A stretch of 9,862 nucleotides of DNA from Bacteroidales bacterium (GTDB lineage Bacteria > Bacteroidota > Bacteroidia > Bacteroidales > 4484-276): the NCBI GenBank assembly GCA_018400545.1, contig JAGYLT010000070.1:1-9862 (forward strand), given 5' to 3'. Below, piece by piece: positions 1 to 5,758 of the stretch. Under the pieces are notes generated by a model, which saw only the letters and a list, made by a program, of their open reading frames with translations, did not search any database and was not told the DNA's origin. Each line of letters begins with the position of its first letter. The stretch's first letter is position 1. A program made the translations under genes and the position numbers.

Positions 1-9
1 TTCTGTCAT
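1..9 (-). CDS. Possible start of a third operon gene (first 3 codons only)
   Basis: Directly after the TAG stop of the acetyltransferase, the minus strand reads ATG ACA GAA (Met-Thr-Glu) and then leaves the window. The zero-base spacing fits translational coupling within the same operon. In related amino-sugar operons the neighbours are a nucleotide-sugar dehydrogenase, a Gfo/Idh oxidoreductase or a 2-epimerase. Three codons cannot distinguish these, and the ATG could be fortuitous. Confidence 0.3.
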
Positions 10-591
10 CTATCTACCCAACTTCCTCACTTTTCCGTCCTTCAACTCATACTTCTCCTTGCTCTCCTGGCAAACTGCCATTCCGTTTTCATCAAAATTT
101 AGCCTGTGGCCAAATTCACTCATCCAGCCGATTTGACGTCCGGGATTTCCCACCACGAGTGCATAAGCGGGCACATGTTTTGTGATAACCGCCCCGGCGC
201 CAATAAAAGCAAACTCGTCGATATCATGGCCGCATACGATGGTTGCATTTGCACCGATGGAGGCTCCGCGCTTCACGGTGGTTTTTTCATAACTTCCCTT
301 GCGTACCACCGCACTTCTTGGATTGGTGATATTTGTAAAAACCATGGATGGGCCCAGGAAAACATCGTCCTCACAAATCACGCCGGTGTAAATGGAAACA
401 TTGTTTTGCACCTTGACGTTTTTACCCAGCTCAACCTCTGGTGATACCACCACATTTTGCCCGATGTTACAGTTTTCGCCGAGCCTGCAGTTTTTCATGA
501 TATGAGAAAAGTGCCAGATTTTGCTGCCCTTCCCAATGTCACAACCTTCATCAATGACGGCGGTTTCATGGGCGAAATATTCTTTTTCCAT
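10..591 (-). CDS. wbpD: WbpD/WlbB-type UDP-2-acetamido-3-amino-glucuronate N-acetyltransferase
   Basis: This is a 193-residue left-handed beta-helix acyltransferase, close to the ~190 residues of Pseudomonas WbpD. Imperfect hexapeptide repeats ([IV]-G-x4 type) run from about residue 8 to 150. They include [12 protein letters not shown] (19-30), [13 protein letters not shown] (44-56), [11 protein letters not shown] (61-71) and [11 protein letters not shown] (146-156). The family transfers acetyl from acetyl-CoA to the 3-amino group of a UDP-2-acetamido-3-amino-uronate in the cytoplasm, on the way to UDP-diacetamido-uronates used in O-antigen or other surface glycans. The gene lies 8 bases after the aminotransferase that would make its substrate, and this pairing is the main support for the specific substrate. 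The start is the ATG at 591, with no Shine-Dalgarno sequence. Related sugar O- or N-acetyltransferases of other substrate specificity remain possible. Confidence 0.85.
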   Translation of the reverse strand: MEKEYFAHETAVIDEGCDIGKGSKIWHFSHIMKNCRLGENCNIGQNVVVSPEVELGKNVKVQNNVSIYTGVICEDDVFLGPSMVFTNITNPRSAVVRKGSYEKTTVKRGASIGANATIVCGHDIDEFAFIGAGAVITKHVPAYALVVGNPGRQIGWMSEFGHRLNFDENGMAVCQESKEKYELKDGKVRKLGR

Positions 592-599
592 AATGAAAA

Positions 600-1730
600 T
601 TATTTATTGGCAAATTCAAGCACCGCCGAAGTGATGAATTCCAGTTGTTCTTCATCCAGTTCGGTGTGCATGGGCAGCGAAATTACATGTTTTGATAAAT
701 GTTCGGTTACCGGGAAATCGCCTTCTTTGTATCGCGGATCCTGGTAAGCCTTCTGCATATGCATCGGCACCGGATAGTAAATCATGGCCGGCACCTTTTT
801 ATCCATCAGGAATTTCTGCATGGCATCCCGGTCGAGGTCGCTGGTTACTAAAGTGTACTGGTGAAAAACGTGCGTTGATTTTTTGGATTTAACCGGTGTT
901 TTCAGTTTTGGATGGTTGGCAAATGCTTTGTCGTAATATGCTGCTGCCTTCTGGCGGGCCTTTGCATAATCATCAAGATACTGCAACTTTATTTTCAAAA
1001 CTGCAGCCTGGATGCTGTCTAAGCGGGAGTTTACACCAATGTAATCGTGGTAGTAACGAACCACCATGCCGTGATTTACCACAACACGCAACTGTTTGGC
1101 CAGCTCGTCGTTGTTGGTAAAAATAGCGCCGCCATCACCATAACATCCCAGGTTTTTGGACGGGAAAAACGACATGCCGGCCACATCACCGATTGTCCCA
1201 ACCTTCTTCAAGGTTCCATCACTAAAGGTGTAGTCTGCACCAATGGCCTGACAGGTATCTTCGATAACGAAAAGGCTGTGCTCTTTTGCTATGGCCATGA
1301 TTGCCTCCATATCAGCAGCCTGGCCAAATAAATGAACGGGAACGATGGCTTTGGTTTTTGGTGTGATGGCCTTCCTGATAGCTTCCGGATCGATATTGAA
1401 AGTGTCAGGGTCAACATCCACCAGCACGGGAGTTAGTCCGAGCAACGCAATTACTTCGGCTGTGGCAATAAAAGTGAATGATGTTGTAATGACCTCATCT
1501 CCGGGTTTAAGGCCAAGGCCCATCATGGCAACCTGCAGTGCATCCGTCCCGTTTGCACAGGGAATTACATGCTTCACGTTCAGGTATTTTTCCATATCAG
1601 CCTGAAAATCTTTAACGGCAGGCCCGTTGATAAATGCTGTAGAATCGATAACCTCGTGGATGGCCTTGTCGATTTCAGGCTTGATTTTTTCGTACTGACC
1701 TTTCAGGTCAACCATTCTTATCTCGTTCAT
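600..1730 (-). CDS. wbpE: DegT/DnrJ/EryC1/StrS aminotransferase, WbpE/WlbC-like
   Basis: This 376-residue enzyme is a PLP-dependent sugar aminotransferase of full family length. Visible motifs are GTDAL (61-65, phosphate-binding), SFTFIATAE (84-92), PVHLFGQ (131-137), [10 protein letters not shown] (156-165, with the PLP-ring Asp158) and [14 protein letters not shown] (188-201), whose Lys192 should form the Schiff base. The C-terminal half carries [12 protein letters not shown] and HVFHQYTL, typical of this fold type I group. The family transfers an amino group, usually from glutamate, to a UDP-3-keto sugar. With the adjacent WbpD-like gene, the most likely reaction is 3-amination of UDP-2-acetamido-3-keto-glucuronate. 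It is the first gene of the minus-strand operon, driven by the promoter at 1775-1804. Another keto-sugar substrate is possible; the fold assignment is secure. Confidence 0.9.
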   Translation of the reverse strand: MNEIRMVDLKGQYEKIKPEIDKAIHEVIDSTAFINGPAVKDFQADMEKYLNVKHVIPCANGTDALQVAMMGLGLKPGDEVITTSFTFIATAEVIALLGLTPVLVDVDPDTFNIDPEAIRKAITPKTKAIVPVHLFGQAADMEAIMAIAKEHSLFVIEDTCQAIGADYTFSDGTLKKVGTIGDVAGMSFFPSKNLGCYGDGGAIFTNNDELAKQLRVVVNHGMVVRYYHDYIGVNSRLDSIQAAVLKIKLQYLDDYAKARQKAAAYYDKAFANHPKLKTPVKSKKSTHVFHQYTLVTSDLDRDAMQKFLMDKKVPAMIYYPVPMHMQKAYQDPRYKEGDFPVTEHLSKHVISLPMHTELDEEQLEFITSAVLEFANK

Positions 1731-1741
1731 TCGCAGAAAAT

Positions 1742-1757
1742 TGTTAATTTTTAAACA
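1742..1757. repeat. Near-palindromic 16-base site, copy 1 (leader of the amino-sugar operon)
   Basis: TGTTAATTTTTAAACA has outer arms TGTT/AACA and an AT-rich centre. It matches the site at 1841-1856 at 14 of 16 positions. It lies between the predicted transcription start and the start codon of the aminotransferase. It could be an operator half of a looped pair, but AT-rich DNA produces such sites by chance. Confidence 0.35.
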
Positions 1758-1774
1758 AAATTTTTATTGGCGGA

Positions 1775-1804
1775 CAAAGGTAAAATTTAGTTCAAATTTA
1801 CCAA
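1775..1804 (-). promoter_or_regulatory. Bacteroidetes-type promoter for the amino-sugar operon
   Basis: On the minus strand, TTG (1804-1802), a 19-base spacer and TACCTTTG (1782-1775) match the Bacteroidetes primary sigma factor pattern TTG-N19-21-TAnnTTTG. Transcription would begin near 1770, leaving a leader of about 40 bases before the ATG at 1730. This comes from motif reading only. Confidence 0.6.
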
Positions 1805-1818
1805 CGCCCCGAATTTAT

Positions 1819-1838
1819 TTGGTGAGTTTTGGTGAGTT
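1819..1838. repeat. Tandem direct repeat, 2 x 10 bases
   Basis: TTGGTGAGTT occurs twice, back to back and without mismatch, between the two divergent promoters. It may be a tandem binding site or simple slippage. Confidence 0.6.
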
Positions 1839-1840
1839 AT

Positions 1841-1856
1841 TGTTAATTATTTAACA
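1841..1856. repeat. Perfect 6-4-6 inverted repeat, copy 2 (divergent promoter region)
   Basis: TGTTAA-TTAT-TTAACA is a perfect inverted repeat 99 bases from its 14/16 match at 1742-1757. It sits upstream of the minus-strand promoter and about 50 bases before the -7 element of the plus-strand outer-membrane gene. A binding site for a dimeric regulator serving both genes is possible but unproven. Confidence 0.4.
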
Positions 1857-1903
1857 GAGCTTATGAATTTACGGGGTAATCCATCTTTTCATACGTATTT
1901 AGC

Positions 1904-1911
1904 TATTTTTG
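1904..1911 (+). promoter_or_regulatory. Candidate -7 element of the outer-membrane protein gene
   Basis: TATTTTTG fits TAnnTTTG. No convincing TTG is present 19-21 bases upstream, so the match is only half a promoter. If used, transcription would start around 1916-1919, leaving almost no leader before the ATG codons at 1925 and 1931. Confidence 0.35.
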
Positions 1912-1924
1912 CGTTTTGAAAATC

Positions 1925-2692
1925 ATGATCATGAGACAGAAGTTTTTAGCAATTTTTACATTTATTTTGCTGATATCCACCACCGGATTTGCCCAGGATG
2001 GCGAAGAGGAAAAAACACCTGATGCGGTTTGGGCAGTTTATCCCACCTATTCTTTTCAGTGGCCGGGCGGGGATATGGCAGAACGGTTTGGTGCCAATTC
2101 AACAATTGGTCCGGGAGGTTTTTATAAATCCGCCGGTAACTGGGTTTACAATGTGGACATCAATTTTTTGTTCGGGAATAAAATCAAAGAGGACAGCCTG
2201 ATTCAAAACCTGATCAATTCTGATGGCTTTGTGATTGACGATCAGGGACATATTTCTGAAATTTCATTTTTTGAACGTGGTTTTTACACATCCGGGCGAA
2301 TAGGAAAACTCATTCCACTTTCTGATAACAACCTGAACTCAGGAATTTTAATCATGGCCGGGGCCGGGTATATGCAGCACAAAATCCATATTGAAGTTAA
2401 AAATAAAGCGGCCGCGCCTTTAAGAGGAGACTACAAAAAGGGCTATGACCGGCTGACAGATGGATTCTCCACCACACAGTTTATCGGGTATATGCATATC
2501 GGAAATACAAGATTGGCCAACTTTTTCTTTGGCGCAGAACTGATGCAGGCCTGGACAAAAAATCGCCGTTCGATGAATTTCGACACCATGCGCCGCGATG
2601 ACAAAAACCGGTTTGAACTCCTGGGCGGGATTAAGATAGGATGGGTGATTCCATTCAGTAAGCGTGAACCTGAGGATTTTTATTATTACTAA
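1925..2692 (+). CDS. Predicted outer-membrane beta-barrel protein of unknown function
   Basis: The protein is 255 residues from the ATG at 1925. In-frame TTG (1916) and ATG (1931) starts are also possible; ATG is preferred because both give a normal signal peptide. Residues 4-24 are a basic start (RQK), a hydrophobic core and a small-residue end (GFAQ), consistent with Sec export and cleavage near residue 23. The mature part has alternating hydrophobic/polar strands rich in aromatic residues and glycine, such as GFYTSGRIGKLIPL, LIMAGAGYMQHKIHIEV, QFIGYMHIG and LLGGIKIGWVIPF. This pattern suits an outer-membrane barrel of about eight to ten strands. The extreme C terminus is DFYYY. I recognise no named family. 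It precedes waaA on the same strand, so an envelope role is plausible, but the 206-base gap argues against a tight operon. Confidence 0.7.
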   Translation: MIMRQKFLAIFTFILLISTTGFAQDGEEEKTPDAVWAVYPTYSFQWPGGDMAERFGANSTIGPGGFYKSAGNWVYNVDINFLFGNKIKEDSLIQNLINSDGFVIDDQGHISEISFFERGFYTSGRIGKLIPLSDNNLNSGILIMAGAGYMQHKIHIEVKNKAAAPLRGDYKKGYDRLTDGFSTTQFIGYMHIGNTRLANFFFGAELMQAWTKNRRSMNFDTMRRDDKNRFELLGGIKIGWVIPFSKREPEDFYYY

Positions 2693-2730
2693 CGTTTTGT
2701 GAGGTGTGTGATGAGTTGTGTTTCAAATTA

Positions 2731-2770
2731 TTGGAGTGTTGGGGTGTTGGAGTACTGGAGTGTTGGAACG
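2731..2770. repeat. 8-base tandem repeat, five imperfect units
   Basis: Five consecutive octamers follow the pattern [TC]TGG[AG]GT[GA]: TTGGAGTG, TTGGGGTG, TTGGAGTA, CTGGAGTG and a degenerate TTGGAACG. The strand is strongly G/T-biased. It lies in non-coding DNA between the outer-membrane gene and waaA. It is too short and irregular for CRISPR and may belong to a dispersed intergenic repeat family. Confidence 0.75.
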
Positions 2771-2809
2771 AGAGCAAATCACATAGCTATTAGTGTAAAA
2801 CAACAAATG

Positions 2810-2890
2810 CCATCAATAACTAACAATAACCATCAATGACCACCGGTTAACCAAATAACCCAATAACCCAATAGCAAATAACTTAATAAC
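2810..2890. repeat. A/C-rich low-complexity repeat patch before waaA
   Basis: CCATCAATAAC (2810-2820) recurs as CCATCAATGAC (2830-2840). Then AATAACCC-like units repeat from about 2854 to 2890. A palindrome GGTTAACC occupies 2845-2852. No open frame, promoter or terminator is convincing here. The patch occupies most of the space just upstream of the waaA start. Confidence 0.5.
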
Positions 2891-2898
2891 ATCTCCCT

Positions 2899-4149
2899 TT
2901 GACACTGATCTACAACATCATTATCCACCTCTACAATCTGCTGATTCATATCTTCAGCATTTTTAATCTCAAAGCAAAGAAATGGATACAGGGGAGGAAA
3001 GGGATTTTTGCAAAAATTGCCAGCGAGATAAACCCTGAAAAAAATCTGGCCTGGTTTCATTGCGCATCGCTTGGAGAATTTGAACAGGGGCGGCCTGTTA
3101 TTGAGGCTTTTAAAAAGATTTACCCGGATTATCGCATCATGGTAACTTTTTTTTCGCCTTCAGGTTTTGAAGTACGGAAGAATTATGAAGGTGCCGACCA
3201 CATCTATTATCTACCCATCGATACGGCCTCCAATGCAAAAAAGTTTGTTGAAATAACCCGGCCAAAAATTGCCTTTTTTATCAAATACGAATACTGGTTC
3301 AACTATATCATCCGGCTACGGAAGTCGCAAATTCCTGTCATAGGTGTTTCATCGATCTTCAGGCCGGGGCAGCGATTTTTCAGATGGTATGGCGGCTGGC
3401 AGCGTAGGTTGCTTGGAAGTTTTAAACATTTTTTTGTTCAGGACGAAACATCCGAAAATCTTTTAAAGCAAGCCGGAATCAGGCAGGTTACCGTGAGCGG
3501 CGATACCCGCTTCGACCGTGTTTTTGAAATCGCAGGTAAAGCAAAATCATTTCCCATCATTGAAAAGTTTAAAGGCAATAATCGCATTTTCATTGGTGGA
3601 AGCACCTGGCCGCCGGATGAAGCCCTGATTTTTGAATTGATAAAAAAAGATTACGATCAGCTCAAATTTATCATCGCGCCTCATGAAGTTCACAAAGAGC
3701 GGATCGATGGAATTATGAACCAGTTGCCCGCCGGAAGTCTTTGTTTTTCCGGGATTAACGATTCGAATGTTGAGGATGCAAAAGTTGTTGTTGTGGATAA
3801 TATCGGCATCCTTTCACATCTTTATCAATACGGCGATTTTGCGCACATCGGTGGTGGTTTTGGCGTGGGCATCCACAATATCCTCGAAGCTGCAACATTT
3901 GGTTTGCCCGTAACTTTTGGCCCAAACTATCAGAAATTCCGCGAGGCCCGTGAGCTAATCGGCCGAGGAGGTGCTTTTTCGGTAAACGACAAAACAGGAT
4001 TTTTAGCCATTTTGGAGCGATTAATCAGGGAAGAACAGCATCTTAAGGATGCAAGCCGCATTTGCAAGTTTTACGTAGAAGAAAAAAAGGGTGCAACAGA
4101 GATGATTATGAATTTTGTGAAACAACACCATGAGCCCAAAAAGCAATAA
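2899..4149 (+). CDS. waaA: 3-deoxy-D-manno-octulosonic acid (KDO) transferase
   Basis: This 416-residue protein matches WaaA/KdtA of typical length. The enzyme transfers KDO from CMP-KDO to lipid A precursor at the inner face of the cytoplasmic membrane, making the inner core of lipopolysaccharide. Residues 1-25 form the N-terminal membrane anchor (LIYNIIIHLYNLLIHIFSIF). The N-terminal Rossmann half carries HCASLGEFEQGRPVIE (54-69), where Glu60 corresponds to the family's conserved catalytic glutamate. Further motifs are KYEYWFN (129-135), SGDTRFDRV (200-208), GGSTWPPDE (233-241), APHEVH (260-265) and the donor-site stretch GGGFGVGIHNILE (318-330). The start must be TTG at 2899: an in-frame TAA lies at 2887-2889 and no ATG occurs before the conserved motifs. 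Number of KDO residues added cannot be judged. Confidence 0.95.
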   Translation: MTLIYNIIIHLYNLLIHIFSIFNLKAKKWIQGRKGIFAKIASEINPEKNLAWFHCASLGEFEQGRPVIEAFKKIYPDYRIMVTFFSPSGFEVRKNYEGADHIYYLPIDTASNAKKFVEITRPKIAFFIKYEYWFNYIIRLRKSQIPVIGVSSIFRPGQRFFRWYGGWQRRLLGSFKHFFVQDETSENLLKQAGIRQVTVSGDTRFDRVFEIAGKAKSFPIIEKFKGNNRIFIGGSTWPPDEALIFELIKKDYDQLKFIIAPHEVHKERIDGIMNQLPAGSLCFSGINDSNVEDAKVVVVDNIGILSHLYQYGDFAHIGGGFGVGIHNILEAATFGLPVTFGPNYQKFREARELIGRGGAFSVNDKTGFLAILERLIREEQHLKDASRICKFYVEEKKGATEMIMNFVKQHHEPKKQ

Positions 4150-4234
4150 GAGGTTTCGCTATCAGTACTCATTTTTACATCATTTAACACCTGACTTACA
4201 AATCAAATCGTATCATTGCAGCAAATAACCAGCT

Positions 4235-4981
4235 ATGGGATTGTTTAAAAACCTGTTTTCGTCCGGCAAACTTTCCGAACCGGTTGATATGGCCGTTATT
4301 GGCACCGATATGCATTCACATCTGGTGCCTGGAATTGACGATGGCGCCAATACACTGGAAGCCTCCATCGCATTGATCAAGGGCATGAAGGAGATGGGCT
4401 ACAAAAAACTAATCACCACACCTCATATTCAGGGCGAGTTTTACCAGAACTCCCCCGAAACAATTCTTCCCGGGCTTGAACGCGTGAAGCGTGAACTGAA
4501 AAAGCAAAACATACAAATGGAGATGGAGGCAGCGGCTGAATATCTCATCGACGATAAGTTTGAACAAAAGTACAAATCAGGCAAACTGATGACTTTTGGT
4601 AAAAAGCATCTGCTGATCGAGTTTTCTTATTTTAATGAGCATCCCAACTGGCAGCAATATATGTTCGACCTGCAAATTGAAGGCTACAATATTATTCTGG
4701 CTCATCCCGAGCGCTACTCTTATTTTTTCAGAAATTTCAGGAAATATCAGGAGATTAAAGATCGCGGGATTTTGTTTCAGATCAATATCAATTCCCTGAC
4801 CGGATATTATTCGGATGAGGTGAAAAAGATGGCTGAAAAATTCATTGATGAAGGCATGGTTGACCTGGCAGGAAGCGATATGCACAATCAACATTACCTT
4901 GAAGCGCTGCAAAAGGCCCGGCATGAAAAATATTTGCAAAAATTGATCGATTCCGGCAAATTGAAAAATGCCACCTTGTAA
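4235..4981 (+). CDS. CpsB/YwqE-type tyrosine-protein phosphatase (PHP family)
   Basis: The protein is 248 residues and belongs to the PHP metal-dependent phosphatase group that dephosphorylates bacterial tyrosine kinases controlling polysaccharide export. Metal-binding motifs appear in order: DMHSHLVPGIDDG (25-37; His27, His29, Asp35), TTPHI (61-65; His64), AAEYLID (100-106; Glu102), AHPERY (156-161; His157) and GSDMHN (213-218; Asp215, His217). All expected ligands are present, so it should be active. No BY-kinase or Wza/Wzc-type export gene adjoins it; the neighbours are waaA upstream and an unrelated small module downstream. The start is ATG at 4235, with no Shine-Dalgarno sequence. A near-consensus TATCATTG at 4211-4218 could serve as a weak promoter. 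A PHP phosphoesterase of other specificity is possible. Confidence 0.88.
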   Translation: MGLFKNLFSSGKLSEPVDMAVIGTDMHSHLVPGIDDGANTLEASIALIKGMKEMGYKKLITTPHIQGEFYQNSPETILPGLERVKRELKKQNIQMEMEAAAEYLIDDKFEQKYKSGKLMTFGKKHLLIEFSYFNEHPNWQQYMFDLQIEGYNIILAHPERYSYFFRNFRKYQEIKDRGILFQININSLTGYYSDEVKKMAEKFIDEGMVDLAGSDMHNQHYLEALQKARHEKYLQKLIDSGKLKNATL

Positions 4982-5008
4982 AATAAAAATATCAATTCCA
5001 GTGAACAT

Positions 5009-5036
5009 TTGTCTGGCAGGGAATTAATTATCTTTG
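5009..5036 (+). promoter_or_regulatory. Bacteroidetes-type promoter of the nucleotidyltransferase module
   Basis: TTG (5009-5011, within TTTG), a 17-base spacer and TATCTTTG (5029-5036) fit the TTG/TAnnTTTG pattern, with a spacer slightly shorter than ideal. Transcription would begin near 5041-5044, on or next to the ATG at 5043, implying a leaderless or nearly leaderless mRNA. Confidence 0.5.
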
Positions 5037-5042
5037 TAAATC

Positions 5043-5240
5043 ATGGAAATTTTTTTTGGATCAAAAGAAGAGAACAACAATAGGAGGGAGGCGGAGTTTT
5101 TGAAGCTATCCCCGGGTGAAAGGTTGGAAGCTTTCATTGAAATGGTATGCCGCCCGCATCTATTTCCTCTCCCTGATGATTACAAACATCCAAATGACAA
5201 AAAAAACAATTTTGTTTTAACCATGCCTAATGGAAAGTAA
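5043..5240 (+). CDS. Small protein paired with nucleotidyltransferase (putative antitoxin-like partner)
   Basis: This 65-residue, soluble, charged protein has no signal peptide or membrane segment. The middle contains a likely amphipathic helix, EFLKLSPGERLEAFIEMV (18-35), followed by PHLFPLPDDYK. I recognise no named domain. Its last 11 bases overlap the first 11 of the next gene in another frame (ATGGAAAGTAA, 5230-5240), which indicates coupled translation and a joint function. Small-gene-then-nucleotidyltransferase pairs of this layout are typical of MNT/AbiEii-like toxin-antitoxin modules, so a partner role is inferred, not shown. The module is more AT-rich than the flanking core genes. 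It could also be an uncharacterised regulatory subunit. Confidence 0.6.
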   Translation: MEIFFGSKEENNNRREAEFLKLSPGERLEAFIEMVCRPHLFPLPDDYKHPNDKKNNFVLTMPNGK

Positions 5241-5703
5241 TTTCAATAAACAGGTTTATGAATTTATTGCTGCATGCAAACAAAATGATGTAAGGATGCT
5301 TCTTGTTGGTGGAAGTGCAGTAAACTATTATGGTTATAAACGGCACTCTGCAGACATCGATTTTTGGATTGATCCTGAACCACAAAATTTGAGTAGGCTG
5401 TTGATTGCCCTAAACCAACTAAAATTTAATCTCAAAGATTTGCCATCTGAGGTGAAGAAAGGAAATCAAAATATATCTATCAAAATTAGTCCTGATCTTG
5501 AAATTGAGTTGCTAACAAGTTTTAATCCTGGTAAAAGTTTTGAAGAGGCATTCAAAGAATCTATAGTTTACCAGGTTAAAGATCAGATGTTTTTAAAATG
5601 GAACATAATATCCTTAGAAGACCTTTTAAATAGTAAACTCAAATCATCCAGGTATAAAGATTTGTTGGATGTGAAGGAATTGAAAAGAATAAATAAAAAA
5701 TAA
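5230..5703 (+). CDS. MNT/AbiEii-like nucleotidyltransferase
   Basis: A 157-residue member of the polymerase-beta nucleotidyltransferase superfamily. The signature is LLVGGSAVNYYGYKRHSADIDFWI (24-47): the GGS loop (27-29) and the metal-binding pair Asp42/Asp44. The third acidic position seems to be Glu93 in EIELLTS (91-97), where the family usually shows Asp (IDLLT). The C-terminal SLEDLL (128-133) and SRYKDLLDVKEL (140-151) resemble the SLEDL...GRxKDLxDVxxL tail of stand-alone nucleotidyltransferases of the DUF6036/AbiEii kind. Such enzymes transfer nucleotides to proteins or RNA, and several act in toxin-antitoxin systems; the target here is unknown. It overlaps the preceding small gene by 11 bases and ends one base before the hairpin terminator. 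Low-GC composition suggests acquisition by transfer. Confidence 0.8.
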   Translation: MESNFNKQVYEFIAACKQNDVRMLLVGGSAVNYYGYKRHSADIDFWIDPEPQNLSRLLIALNQLKFNLKDLPSEVKKGNQNISIKISPDLEIELLTSFNPGKSFEEAFKESIVYQVKDQMFLKWNIISLEDLLNSKLKSSRYKDLLDVKELKRINKK

Positions 5704-5733
5704 AAACAGCGGAGCATTTGCCCCGCTGTTTTT
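5702..5733. terminator. Bidirectional intrinsic terminator between converging genes
   Basis: AAAAACAGCGG (5702-5712) pairs perfectly with CCGCTGTTTTT (5723-5733) around a 10-base loop. The A-run on one side and T-run on the other let it work on both strands. It ends the nucleotidyltransferase module on the plus strand and the Bax-inhibitor/fabD operon on the minus strand (fabD stop at 5759). Confidence 0.9.
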
Positions 5734-5758
5734 CTATGCGTATTTTTTTGGTTGATCT

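Noticed and set aside
106..444. Plus-strand frame of 112 codons over the acetyltransferase, and similar frames over the aminotransferase, fabD, Bax-inhibitor and folE genes
   Set aside because: They are opposite-strand shadows of well-supported genes and have no motifs or promoters of their own.
2731..2890. Possible CRISPR array in the intergenic repeats
   Set aside because: Units are 8 bases or irregular, there are no spacers and there are no cas genes.
2833..3060. A 75-codon minus-strand frame over the repeat patch and the waaA start
   Set aside because: It covers low-complexity DNA and the complement of waaA, with no recognisable protein features.
4211..4218. TATCATTG as a promoter -7 element of the phosphatase gene
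   Set aside because: One mismatch to TAnnTTTG and no TTG at the right distance upstream; too weak to list as a feature.
4130..4228. A 32-codon plus-strand frame starting at ATG 4130, overlapping the end of waaA
   Set aside because: Composition is unremarkable, the sequence resembles no protein, and it has no promoter. A chance frame is the simplest explanation.
4577..5008. A 143-codon minus-strand frame opposite the PHP phosphatase
   Set aside because: It is the complement of a gene with all catalytic motifs intact, and its translation shows no recognisable domain.
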